Shown: positions 6,819 to 14,869 of the stretch, piece after piece
Layout of the letters: each line of letters opens with the position of its first letter
How positions within the stretch are numbered: the first letter of the stretch is position 1
NCBI GenBank assembly: GCA_003250175.1
Contig: QKHD01000365.1
Coordinates: forward strand, 1 to 26,067
From: Helicobacteraceae bacterium
Lineage (GTDB): Bacteria > Campylobacterota > Campylobacteria > Campylobacterales > SZUA-545
Direction of reading: 5' to 3'
DNA length: 26,067 nt
Position numbers and translations under genes: made by a program
The notes under the pieces: model-generated
Databases searched by the model: none
What the model was told of the DNA's origin: nothing
What the model saw: the letters and a program-made list of their open reading frames with translations, nothing else

Positions 6819-7591
6819 TGACTTTGAAGATGTATCAGGTCGATGCCTTTGCGTCGACCCCTTTTACAGGAAATCCCGCTGCCGTCGTTCCGCTGCAAAA
6901 CTGGCTGCCTGATGCACTGATGCAGCAGATCGCCCTGGAAAACAATCTGAGCGAAACGGCATTTTTCGTCCCTGAGGGTTCCGGATACCATATCCGCTGG
7001 TTCACCCCGACGGCGGAGGTCAAACTCTGCGGCCACGCGACGCTGGCTACGGCCTTTGTGATTGCCTCCTTTGTCTCTCCCGGTGCGAGCCGTATGGTGT
7101 TTGACTCCCTCAGCGGCGAGCTGCGGGTCGAGCGGGAGGGCGAACGCTACTATCTCGATTTTCCCGCGCAACCGCCGGTTCGCTGTGACGATCCGGAGGC
7201 GGTACGGCTTTTTGGCCCGGATGCGGAGGTTTACGGTGGCGATGATTACCTGCTGGTGCTTTCTTGCGAAGCGGATGTCATCCACTACATTCCGGATATG
7301 GCGGCGCTCAAAACGATGACAAAACGGGGCCTGATTATTACCGCCCCGGGAAAAACCAAGGATTTTGTCTGTAGATTTTTCGCTCCCGCTATCGGAATCG
7401 ATGAAGACCCGGTGACGGGTTCGGCCTTTACTCGGCTGATTCCCTATTGGAACAAACGTCTGGGGAAAACAACCATGCAGGCCAGACAGGTCTCAACCCG
7501 CGGCGGTGACGTGGCGTGCGAGATAAGAGGCGAACGCGTCCGGATCGGGGGCGAGGCGGTACTTTATTTAACAGGCAGCATAAATGTCTAA
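6818..7591 (+). CDS. PhzF-family isomerase/epimerase-like protein
   Basis: 257 residues, DapF-fold dimer family. Seen: the YQVDAFASTPFTGNPAAVV opening, the catalytic Glu46 in NNLSETAFF, CGHATLA (71-77) and DPVTGSA near residue 200. In the last motif the residue after Ala is Phe rather than the more usual His, so activity may differ. PhzF itself isomerises a phenazine precursor, but no phenazine genes are nearby, and most family members have unknown substrates. The ATG at 6818 overlaps the upstream TGA (TGATG) with AAGGAAG before it; the GTG one codon earlier is less likely. Confidence 0.88.
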   Translation: MTLKMYQVDAFASTPFTGNPAAVVPLQNWLPDALMQQIALENNLSETAFFVPEGSGYHIRWFTPTAEVKLCGHATLATAFVIASFVSPGASRMVFDSLSGELRVEREGERYYLDFPAQPPVRCDDPEAVRLFGPDAEVYGGDDYLLVLSCEADVIHYIPDMAALKTMTKRGLIITAPGKTKDFVCRFFAPAIGIDEDPVTGSAFTRLIPYWNKRLGKTTMQARQVSTRGGDVACEIRGERVRIGGEAVLYLTGSINV

Positions 7592-7835
7592 GTTGCTGGT
7601 GTTTTTTTTCTTGCTGTTGAATTTCGTATGGGCCGCTCAAAGTGAGCTAAATGAAAAACGTGACTGTATCACGATTCTTAAAGAGATCGAAGCACTTGAA
7701 AAAGAAAAACGGGCCGATACGATCAACCGAATCGGCCATTTTGTCTTTGGCAGTATTCTTTATACCAGTGACAAGGAGTTAGAGGAGCAGCTCAAACTCT
7801 TAAGATTGGAACTACAGGGCTGTGAATCCCGGTAG
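7584..7835 (+). CDS. small exported protein with two cysteines, unknown function
   Basis: 83 residues. Residues 1-18 form a Sec signal peptide (KLL then a phenylalanine/leucine-rich core, probable cleavage after VWAA). The mature part is mostly helical and charged, with Cys28 and Cys80 placed to form a disulfide in the periplasm, and a heptad-like LEEQLKLLRLEL near the end. No family recognised. It overlaps phzF by 8 nt. Its TAG directly abuts the TGA of the convergent fabF gene, leaving no spacer. Confidence 0.65.
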   Translation: MSKLLVFFFLLLNFVWAAQSELNEKRDCITILKEIEALEKEKRADTINRIGHFVFGSILYTSDKELEEQLKLLRLELQGCESR

Positions 7836-7844
7836 TCATACCGG
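7829..7844. terminator. short hairpin at the convergent stop codons
   Basis: CCGGTA-GTCA-TACCGG: a perfect 6-bp stem with a 4-nt loop that contains parts of both stop codons (TAG plus-strand, TGA minus-strand). There is no U-run on either side. It is the only candidate transcription barrier between the converging genes, and is weak. Confidence 0.3.
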
Positions 7845-9053
7845 TTTGGTAAAGATAATCGCCCCGTTGGTGCCGCCGAATCCGTAGTTGGTGCTCATGA
7901 CGGTATTGAGCGGCTGTTTTCTTGCCACATTGGGGACGGTGTCCAGGTCGCACGCTTCATCCGGGGTGACCTGATTCAACGTTGGCGGCATGATACCGTG
8001 GTGCAGGGCCAGAACGGAAATAGCCGCCTCCATCGCCCCCGCCGCACCCAGGCAGTGGCCGATGGCCCCCTTGGTGGAGCTGACGGGTGGGACGGCTTCT
8101 CCGAAGACCGTCTTAAACGCCATGGTTTCGTAGAGGTCGTTGTAGGGCGTGCTGGTGCCGTGGGCGTTGACGTAATCAATGGGAATTCCTCCGGCCATAC
8201 GAAGGGCCGCCTTCATGGCCCGCACCGCCCCTTCGCCCCCTTCGGCGGGGGTGGTGATGTGGCTGGCGTCCGCACTCTCCCCGAATCCCGCGATCTCGGC
8301 ATAGATCGTGGCACCCCGTGCCAGGGCGTGCTCTTTTTCCTCCAGGATCAAGGCCGCCGCTCCTTCGCCCATGACGAAGCCGTCGCGCTCCTTGTCAAAG
8401 GGACGGGAGGCGGTTTTTGGGTCGTCATTTCGTGTCGAGAGGGTCTTCATAACGCTAAAGCCGCGGATACCGAGCGGGCAGATACAGCTCTCCGCCCCCA
8501 GGGCGATCATCACATCGGCCCCGTCCGTCATGATCGTCTTGGCCGCTTCGGTGATGGCGTGGAGCCCGGCGGTGCAGGCGGTGGTGCTGGAGAGGTTGGG
8601 GCCCTTGAGGCCGTGGTAAATGGAGACGTAGCCGCTGAGCATGTTGGTCAGCGAAGAGGGGATGAAAAAGGGGCTGATCCCTTTAGCTCCCCGTTCGGAA
8701 TTTTTCACCGCGTTGGCGTCGATGACCTCCAGGCCGCCGATGCCCGTGGCACCGCTGACGCCGAAGCGCTCCTTGTCCATCTCCCCAAAGGCCGCATCTT
8801 CCAGCGCTTCCTTCGCTGCATGCAGACCCAGCTGGATAAAACGCCCCGCCTTTTTAATCTCCTTTTTGTCCATGACGCTCTCCGGATCGAAGCCCTTGAC
8901 TTCTGCTGCGATCTGCACGCTATCTCCGGAGGCGTCATAACTTTGGATCATATCGACCCCGCAGATGCCCTGGCATAGAGCCTCGAAGGCCTCCGGAGCG
9001 GAGTGGCCTACGGCATTGATCATGCCGATGCCCGTAATTACTACCTGTCTCAT
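7836..9053 (-). CDS. fabF: beta-ketoacyl-ACP synthase II
   Basis: 405 residues, full-length KAS II. It condenses malonyl-ACP with acyl-ACP in fatty acid elongation. The Cys-His-His triad is intact: Cys160 (STTACTAG), His298 (NAHGTST) and His333, with Lys328 in SSTKGAIGH and the closing NYGFGGTNG loop. AAAGGA lies 6 nt before the ATG at 9053. It stands apart from acpP or other fab genes, behind a TetR regulator and two palindromic operators. It may therefore be a second, regulated synthase used in stress or for a special acyl product; whether another fabF exists in this genome cannot be seen. Confidence 0.93.
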   Translation of the reverse strand: MRQVVITGIGMINAVGHSAPEAFEALCQGICGVDMIQSYDASGDSVQIAAEVKGFDPESVMDKKEIKKAGRFIQLGLHAAKEALEDAAFGEMDKERFGVSGATGIGGLEVIDANAVKNSERGAKGISPFFIPSSLTNMLSGYVSIYHGLKGPNLSSTTACTAGLHAITEAAKTIMTDGADVMIALGAESCICPLGIRGFSVMKTLSTRNDDPKTASRPFDKERDGFVMGEGAAALILEEKEHALARGATIYAEIAGFGESADASHITTPAEGGEGAVRAMKAALRMAGGIPIDYVNAHGTSTPYNDLYETMAFKTVFGEAVPPVSSTKGAIGHCLGAAGAMEAAISVLALHHGIMPPTLNQVTPDEACDLDTVPNVARKQPLNTVMSTNYGFGGTNGAIIFTKPV

Positions 9054-9070
9054 ATGCTATCCTTTATTAG

Positions 9071-9086
9071 TAGACCAGTCGGTTTA
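9071..9086 (-). promoter_or_regulatory. TetR-type operator 1 (near palindrome)
   Basis: TAGACCAGTCGGTTTA, one mismatch from the TAGACC-N4-GGTCTA palindrome. It lies 18 nt upstream of the fabF ATG, just before its ribosome binding site, so a bound repressor would sit at or after the transcription start. Confidence 0.65.
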
Positions 9087-9116
9087 GTGAAAGACTACGA
9101 TAATTTTGCTTAAGTC

Positions 9117-9132
9117 TAGACCAATCGGTCTA
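9117..9132 (-). promoter_or_regulatory. TetR-type operator 2 (perfect palindrome)
   Basis: TAGACCAATCGGTCTA, perfect TAGACC-N4-GGTCTA as known for NemR/AcuR-type repressors. It lies 1 nt beyond the tetR stop and 46 bp centre-to-centre from operator 1; the AT-rich spacer could hold the fabF promoter. Confidence 0.7.
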
Positions 9133-9133
9133 A

Positions 9134-9706
9134 CTACTTTTGGAAGCTGGCGAGGTAGCGGTCGAGGTGAGGTTTGAGGCTGAGGAAATCCTCTTTGGAG
9201 CTGAGGGTTGGCGGGATGGCCAGATAGCTCCAGATGGTGAGGAAGAGAAATCTCCCCACCCCCTCCGGATTGTCGGTGCGGAGTTCGCCCTTTTCGTCGG
9301 CCCGGCGGACGGCGGCGGTGACTTTTTCGATTAAGGATTCGTAGGTATCGCTGAGGAGTTTGGAAAAATCCTCATCCAGCGGGGCCATCTCCTGGATGAG
9401 CTTATTGAGCGGGCAGCCATAGGTAATGAGGCGCTCGGAGGATGCTATGATATCGATGGCATGATGTAGAGACGTTTGCAGCGGTTGGTCTGATTCCAAA
9501 GAGCTGAACAGCTCCAGCATCCCCGGAGCGATGCGCTCTTCGATGACCGCCAGGGCCAGCTCTTTTTTGGATTTAAAGTGGTGATAGAGCGAGCCTTTGG
9601 GCACCCCGGCTTCGGCCAGAATTTTGGAAAGCCCCGCACCCTGAAACCCGTAGGTGTAGATCTCCTTGGCGGCGGAAGCGAGCAGTTTTTCCCGTGAGGT
9701 GGCCAT
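9134..9706 (-). CDS. TetR-family regulator, NemR/AcuR-like
   Basis: 190 residues. The N-terminal HTH is typical: GFQGAGLSKILAEAGVPKGSLYHHFKSKKEL (about 20-50). The ligand domain contains GCPLNKLIQEM with Cys98, a motif of the NemR/AcuR/YxaF-like branch whose members sense reactive electrophiles or acrylate; redox or electrophile sensing here is inference. It lies directly upstream of fabF on the same strand. Two palindromes of the type bound by this branch lie between the two genes, and none is obvious before tetR itself. ATG at 9706 with AGGAG upstream. Only 23 nt separate it from the gene upstream, so it may also be read from the long operon. Confidence 0.88.
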   Translation of the reverse strand: MATSREKLLASAAKEIYTYGFQGAGLSKILAEAGVPKGSLYHHFKSKKELALAVIEERIAPGMLELFSSLESDQPLQTSLHHAIDIIASSERLITYGCPLNKLIQEMAPLDEDFSKLLSDTYESLIEKVTAAVRRADEKGELRTDNPEGVGRFLFLTIWSYLAIPPTLSSKEDFLSLKPHLDRYLASFQK

Positions 9707-9729
9707 GTGACTCCTAGTAATCTTTGGGG

Positions 9730-10122
9730 CTATTGTAGTCTATCGGCGGTTAGAATGCACCGGACTTCGTCCAAACTTTTGCACAGCCTGACGTTAAACA
9801 GCTTATTTAATGCTTCGGCCTGCGCCCGGATCTCATCTTGCAACGGACTATCCGGAGCGATAATAAAAAAGAGGTTTTTGCAGTGGGTGGAAAGCGTCTC
9901 CGGAATGAAGGTCTCCAAGAGCCATTGCGTATCTTCCGGTGTGCTTTCAAACCCGTTGGTCGTGTCGGTAATCCAGTTTTTGCAGCAGGTTTCTTTGAGG
10001 AGCTTCAGGCCGTGGCGCAGAGGATCGCGGTAGTCGTCGCCTTGGCAGAAAGCTTTCCAGGTGCAGAGGACGGCATCCAGTTCTTTGTGAAATTCAACAT
10101 GGCAATATGGACTGGTAAACAT
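9730..10122 (-). CDS. SpoIIAA/STAS-like protein, unknown function
   Basis: 130 residues from the ATG at 10122, chosen because AAAGGA precedes it and it starts 10 nt after the recG stop; the longer frame to 10203 runs into recG. The pattern of an N-terminal beta pair (VEFHKELDAVLCTWKAF), a KNWITDTTNGFESTPEDTQWL centre and a FFIIAP strand resembles STAS/SEC14-type small proteins common in Bacteroidetes and Campylobacterota. Five cysteines are present. No enzymatic motif. Role unknown; position between recG and tetR suggests only co-transcription. Confidence 0.65.
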   Translation of the reverse strand: MFTSPYCHVEFHKELDAVLCTWKAFCQGDDYRDPLRHGLKLLKETCCKNWITDTTNGFESTPEDTQWLLETFIPETLSTHCKNLFFIIAPDSPLQDEIRAQAEALNKLFNVRLCKSLDEVRCILTADRLQ

Positions 10123-10132
10123 TTGGGTTCCT

Positions 10133-11959
10133 TTAGTATCCGGATAGAAGCCTCTTCGCCTCCTCCAAAATCTCCCCATCCTCTCGCATATCAAAATACT
10201 CAAAATGTTCTCCGCTTTGGGCGATGCCGTCGATCAGGTCTCCGGATTTTCTGAATTTGAGGTCCAGTTCCGCGACCTCGAAGCCGTTGGTCGTTTTCAT
10301 GAACTCGTTGAGCCGTTCGCTATTTTGTAGGTTGGTATATAAGTAGCAGTAGCCCTTGAGGCCCGTCCGGCTAACCCGGCCTTTGAGCTGGTGGAGGGTG
10401 GCGAGGCCCAGGCGTTCCGCTCCGGAGATGACGACGGTGGTGAGGCGCGGCAGGCTGATGCCGACCTCGACGACGGTGGTGGCCAGCAGGATGTTGCCCT
10501 TTTCTCTAAACTCCACCAGTACCTTTTCCTTGTCTTTGTCCTTGCCGTGAGTAGAGTAGACCCCTTCAAAATTTTTCTCCCAGAAGCTTCTGGCTTCGTC
10601 GATGCTCTGGTACTCGATATTTTCGCTGGCCTCCACCAGCGGGTAGATGACCAGCACCTGATGATTTTGGGCGATCTCGCTCCGGATGTGATCCAGCAGG
10701 GCTTTAAAGTCGGGCTTGCCGATGACGGCGGTGTCGATCGTCTTGGTAAAGGGAATCTGCCGGATAAAGGTGACGTCGATGAGCGTGCTCTCCACCATCG
10801 CCTGGGTGCGTGGGATGGGCGTGGCGGAAAACTGGAAGATGTGGGGGAGGGCCTTGTTGCCCTCCTGGCGGGTCATGAGGGAAAGCTCGTGGCGCTGCTT
10901 GGTGCCGAAGCGGTGCTGTTCGTCGATCATCACCACCGCCACCTCCGGAAGCTCCGTGTGCAGCAGGGCGTGGGTGCCGATGATGAGATCAGACGCCGCC
11001 AGTTCCTCTTTTTTGAGGTTGGATTTCTGGGTGTGGAGGGCAATGCGCATGGTCTCCGGTAGGTGCTTGTTAGCCTCTTCGAAGAGCTGGTTGGCGAGGA
11101 TGGTGGTGGGGGCCATGATGATCGCCTTGTTGGGGTGGGCCATGTAGGCCGCGGCCAGCATCACCATCGTCTTGCCGCAGCCCACGTCGCCGATGATGAT
11201 ACGGCGCCCCTGCTTGGTGCTTTGCATGTCGGTCTGGAGCTGGCGGATGGCGTGCTGCTGGTCGTCCGTGAGGGTGAAGGGGAGGTTTTGGATAAACCCC
11301 TCCGGATCTCGCGCCTCGGAAAAACGGGCGGGGTGCTCGCTCTTTTTCCCCTTCATCCGTTTGAGGTAGCGGTAGATCTCCGTAAACTTCACCGCACGCA
11401 GCGCCTCCGGAGCGAGGGCGCCGTTTTTCCGGAGGCGGTCCAGGTTCTCTTCCGTGGGGTTGTGCAGGTCAAAAAGGGTCTGGGCGTAGCGGGCGGGGAG
11501 GCCTTCGGCGGCCAGCGCCTCCGGAGTGAGGTAGCGCTGCATCAGCGCCACGACGCTGCGGTTTTGCAGCGGGGTTTTATACGACGGCACGATGCCGCCG
11601 ACCTGGGTGATGATCTTGGGCTGGACGATCTGAATCTGGGCACCAAACAGGCTGATCTTGCCCCGCAGAAAGTAGCGGCCGTTTTGGGCAAACATGCTGC
11701 GGTGAAAGCGCTTGGGGTTGAAAAAAACAGCGGTCAGAATGTCATCGGTGTTGTGGGCGTGGAGGGTGACCTTGAGCTGCTTGGGGGTAAAGGCGATCTG
11801 GGTGACGGTGGCGTCGACGGTGTTTTCCTCATGCATCCGGAGGTGGTCTAGCAGGCGGTTGTCGTCGTAGTGGTGGGGCAGAATCAGGGCCAGCCCCAGA
11901 AGGTCGCCCACGTGGAGTTTGGCGAGCTTCTCCCTCTCTTTGGGGTCGTCGGTGAACAT
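10133..11959 (-). CDS. recG: ATP-dependent DNA helicase RecG
   Basis: 608 residues, shorter than E. coli RecG (about 690) as usual in Campylobacterota. It remodels stalled forks and branch-migrates Holliday junctions. Visible: an OB-fold wedge region (about 45-120), Walker A GDVGCGKT (257-264), APTTILANQL, the DEQH box (346-349) followed by RFG, SATPIPRT (378-385), TTVVEVGISLP and the QLKGRVSRTG motif VI. All helicase motifs look intact. The ATG at 11959 is 3 nt after the stop of the lipoprotein gene. It has the highest density of TCCGGA palindromes in the window: ten in 1.8 kb. Confidence 0.95.
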   Translation of the reverse strand: MFTDDPKEREKLAKLHVGDLLGLALILPHHYDDNRLLDHLRMHEENTVDATVTQIAFTPKQLKVTLHAHNTDDILTAVFFNPKRFHRSMFAQNGRYFLRGKISLFGAQIQIVQPKIITQVGGIVPSYKTPLQNRSVVALMQRYLTPEALAAEGLPARYAQTLFDLHNPTEENLDRLRKNGALAPEALRAVKFTEIYRYLKRMKGKKSEHPARFSEARDPEGFIQNLPFTLTDDQQHAIRQLQTDMQSTKQGRRIIIGDVGCGKTMVMLAAAYMAHPNKAIIMAPTTILANQLFEEANKHLPETMRIALHTQKSNLKKEELAASDLIIGTHALLHTELPEVAVVMIDEQHRFGTKQRHELSLMTRQEGNKALPHIFQFSATPIPRTQAMVESTLIDVTFIRQIPFTKTIDTAVIGKPDFKALLDHIRSEIAQNHQVLVIYPLVEASENIEYQSIDEARSFWEKNFEGVYSTHGKDKDKEKVLVEFREKGNILLATTVVEVGISLPRLTTVVISGAERLGLATLHQLKGRVSRTGLKGYCYLYTNLQNSERLNEFMKTTNGFEVAELDLKFRKSGDLIDGIAQSGEHFEYFDMREDGEILEEAKRLLSGY

Positions 11960-11962
11960 GGC

Positions 11963-13567
11963 CTACTCGAAGATGGCGCGCATCTGGCGGATCGTATCGC
12001 CGCGGGCGCGGAGCGTCCGAAGCATGGCGGCGTCATCCACATGGGGGAAGAAGAGGGCGCGGATAAAGTCGGGGTCGAGAATTTTGGCCTCGTTTTTATC
12101 GATGATCAGCAACACCGGCAGAGCCAGGGCGGCGGCGGGGTCGGCCTCGTAAATCCAGTTTTCATATTGGGGCGGCATGCTCAGACCAAAGAGCAGGGTG
12201 CCGGTGTCGAGCTTGAGGTCAAAGACGATGCGCTGGCTGGCATTGCCCAGCAGTTTGGTGAGCAGCTCTTTAAAATTCCCCTTGGCCACGGTGATCATCT
12301 GCCCGTAAGCCGGCGTGATCGTGGCGAGGGTCTCTTTGGAAAGGGCGATTCCGGAGGCGGGCTGCATCCGGGGGAAGGCCCGCTTGAGACGCACCAGATA
12401 GTTGCCCGCGGTGCGGTGCAGGTAGGCGTCACGGCGCACGGCGCGCTGGTAGTATTCGGGGTTAAGGAAGGTCGCCTTTGAGGCGGCTTCGTCGATCATC
12501 ACCCGCAGCACGCCGGCAAAGGCGTGGTCGAGTTTTCCGGAGATGCGGATCATCAGATCGTCCGTATAGACCAGCACCTTCAGCCCTGCGTCTTCAGCGA
12601 TGTAGTAGTCGCCGATCACCCGCAGACCCTGGGCTTCAAGCCCGCGGCGTACGGTGCGTTCCGTGGCGTTTTCCAGGGTGAAAAAGGCGTTGATTTCGTC
12701 CTTTTTCAGTTTGGGCGCTGGGGTCGGGCGGCGCAGAGTATGGGGGCGCAGGGCGACGCGGCGGTCGGTTTCGATCCCTTCAAAAAGCGCTTCGAGCTTG
12801 GCGTCATACGGCCCCAGCACCGGAGTCAGGTCGGCATCCTCCACGGCGGCAAAGCCCAGGTGCAAGGGGGCGTTTTTCTTGGTGCGGTAGAGGTAGAGCG
12901 TCGTGGGGGCGAGGGGAGCGAGGTGCGGGTCCATGGCGTAGAGGGCCTGGAGTTTAGCGGGGTCGAGCAGGGTGTAGAGCGCGGCATGGGCGACCCCCTT
13001 GATCCGGACGGGGCGGTAGTCGGTCAGGATGATCCCGGCCTCTTGCAGGCGGACGCGAAGGGCGGCGTCGATGTCGTCCGGATCGGTGCCCTTGGGGAGG
13101 GTGATCGTGGTCTCCTTCAGGGTTTGGGCGGGGCCGAATTCGGGCAGGTTGTAGGGGTCGCCGGTGGCCTGCTCCAGATCATTCCGGAGGGTATCGGCGC
13201 GGTTGGTTCCCAGCCAGGCCCCGCCGTCGCCAAAGCCGATGGCGGCCAGGCAGGTGGGAAGAAGGGCGAGATTTTTCGGGTCGTCCGCCAGCAGCTTGGC
13301 ATGTTCTTCGGAAACGAATCGGCTTTCGAGATAGAGCTGTTTGGGGGCGTTGTGGCCTAGGAGCGGAGCGTAGTTGTGGGGCGTGCTGTGGGTGGATTGG
13401 GCAACCAATTGTTTGAGCTCCGGATCGCCAATCTGCGCGGCGATACCGTGGGAGCTGGCGGCCAGGGGGAGCTCCACCGACGGTGCGGCGGCCGAGGAAC
13501 AGGCGGTGAGAATCAGGGTCGCGCCGAAAAGCAGCGCCGCCCTTTGCCAGTCTGGTCGAGCTCCCAC
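11963..13567 (-). CDS. large lipoprotein of unknown function with internally repeated DUF302-like segments
   Basis: 534 residues, not recognised as a known family. Residues 1-22 are a lipoprotein signal with lipobox LTAC (Cys23), so the product should be anchored in the outer or inner membrane facing the periplasm. Three stretches share a pattern of a helix, a DP pair, a conserved Pro and a hydrophobic strand: about 78-120 (DDPKNLALLP), 197-240 (MDPHLAPLAP) and 458-508 (ADPAAALALP). These look like divergent DUF302-type modules, a weak call. The start is GTG at 13567, 9 nt after the M16 gene stop, without a clear ribosome binding site. It sits between M16 and recG in an otherwise tightly packed operon. 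Confidence 0.7.
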   Translation of the reverse strand: MGARPDWQRAALLFGATLILTACSSAAAPSVELPLAASSHGIAAQIGDPELKQLVAQSTHSTPHNYAPLLGHNAPKQLYLESRFVSEEHAKLLADDPKNLALLPTCLAAIGFGDGGAWLGTNRADTLRNDLEQATGDPYNLPEFGPAQTLKETTITLPKGTDPDDIDAALRVRLQEAGIILTDYRPVRIKGVAHAALYTLLDPAKLQALYAMDPHLAPLAPTTLYLYRTKKNAPLHLGFAAVEDADLTPVLGPYDAKLEALFEGIETDRRVALRPHTLRRPTPAPKLKKDEINAFFTLENATERTVRRGLEAQGLRVIGDYYIAEDAGLKVLVYTDDLMIRISGKLDHAFAGVLRVMIDEAASKATFLNPEYYQRAVRRDAYLHRTAGNYLVRLKRAFPRMQPASGIALSKETLATITPAYGQMITVAKGNFKELLTKLLGNASQRIVFDLKLDTGTLLFGLSMPPQYENWIYEADPAAALALPVLLIIDKNEAKILDPDFIRALFFPHVDDAAMLRTLRARGDTIRQMRAIFE

Positions 13568-13576
13568 GGTTCAGGC

Positions 13577-14869
13577 CTACTTGGTCACGATGGAGAAGGT
13601 CAGGTTGGCGATCTCCGGATGGATCAGGATGTACTGGTTGAGTTCCTTCAGGGTCATGGCCTCGATCCGGATCAGGTCATCCTGGCTGTGGCCCGGTTTT
13701 TTACCTTCGTAAAACTCGTTGAAGGTGCGGCTCAGACGCTGGGAGAGGGTCTCGGTCCGGAGCGGTTCGCTGCCGAGGAGAAATTTCTTCGCACTATCGA
13801 GCTCTTTTTGGGTCGCCCCTTTTTTAATAAACTCGTTGATCACGTCCCGAACCACCTTGACTGCTTCGTCCTGGCTTTCGAGCTTGGTCTGCAGGTAGCC
13901 GCTGAAGTAGCTGTGGGAGACCGCCATGTTGATGCGGGCATAGGCGGAATAGGCCAGACCGCGTTTGACCCGCACCTCTTCCATCAGGCGGGAACCAAAG
14001 CCGCTGCTGCCCAGGATAAAGGCGGCCACTTTAGCCTTGAAGGCATCTTCGTCATTGGTCTTGGCCAGGAAGGGGGCGCCGAAATAGACATAGGCCTGTT
14101 CCGTGGCCGGTTTTTTGGTAATGAGGTCTTTGGACGGCGTAGCGTGGTAGAAAGGCACGTCGTGTTCGGTGCCCTTGTCCAGGTGTTTGAGGATCGCTGT
14201 GGCGATCTCTTTGGCCTTGGCTTCGCTCAGGTCGCCGCCGATGACGACGATGGCGTTGTCCAGATTGACGTAGCTTTTAAGAAACTGCTTCACATCGTCG
14301 GTGTTGATCTTGATGATGCTCTCCTCTTCGCCGCTGGTGGGGTCGGCGATGGGGGTTTTGGCAAAGATCGCTTTGTAGAGGTTGCGGGAGGCGATGTAGT
14401 CGTAGTCGGTCTCCTTGCGTTTGAGGGAGCCGAGCAGTTTGGTTTTTACCTTGCCCACGCTCTCGTCGGTCAGGTTGGGATCGTCCAGCAGGTTTTCCAG
14501 CAGGCTGACTCCTGCGTCGAACTCCTCTTTGAGGGAGTCCAGGCTTAAAACGAAGGTTTCGCGCCCGTGGGTGATGCGCAGGTCGATCGCCTTGGATTCG
14601 AGGGCTTCGGCGAAGGCGGTGGCGCCCATCTTTTTGGTTCCTTCGTTCATCACCATGGAGGCGATACGTGCCAGACCCGGCTTGTCGCCGTCCTGGATGG
14701 AGCCGGCGCCCTTGAAAACAACCTGCAACGAGATAATGGGAAGCTGCTTGCTCTCCTCGTAGATAAAGGGAACCTGGGTTCCTTTAACGGTCACCGTGTC
14801 GATGTGTGCGGCCATGAGTGTTCCTTGTAAGAGTGTCAAAAAGATCAAAAGTCTGGTGAAATAACGCAT
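13577..14869 (-). CDS. M16 (insulinase/pitrilysin) family protein lacking the HxxEH zinc site
   Basis: 430 residues with a signal peptide (about 1-20, cleavage near LMAA) and two M16 halves. Where active members have HxxEH there is GLARIASMVMNEG, so metal binding and catalysis should be absent. The C-terminal half keeps RVKRGLAYSAY, the Arg/Tyr substrate-binding pair of M16 partner subunits. It is probably the non-catalytic, periplasmic partner of a catalytic M16 subunit encoded elsewhere. I recall the same lack in related Campylobacterota proteins. Start overlaps the mqnC stop by one base (TAATG). Confidence 0.85.
   Translation of the reverse strand: MRYFTRLLIFLTLLQGTLMAAHIDTVTVKGTQVPFIYEESKQLPIISLQVVFKGAGSIQDGDKPGLARIASMVMNEGTKKMGATAFAEALESKAIDLRITHGRETFVLSLDSLKEEFDAGVSLLENLLDDPNLTDESVGKVKTKLLGSLKRKETDYDYIASRNLYKAIFAKTPIADPTSGEEESIIKINTDDVKQFLKSYVNLDNAIVVIGGDLSEAKAKEIATAILKHLDKGTEHDVPFYHATPSKDLITKKPATEQAYVYFGAPFLAKTNDEDAFKAKVAAFILGSSGFGSRLMEEVRVKRGLAYSAYARINMAVSHSYFSGYLQTKLESQDEAVKVVRDVINEFIKKGATQKELDSAKKFLLGSEPLRTETLSQRLSRTFNEFYEGKKPGHSQDDLIRIEAMTLKELNQYILIHPEIANLTFSIVTK

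Noticed and set aside
9707..9760. TetR-type palindrome before tetR (TCTA...TAGA around 9739-9754)
   Set aside because: Only the outer four bases pair; the inner part does not match TAGACC-N4-GGTCTA, so autoregulation through it is not supported.
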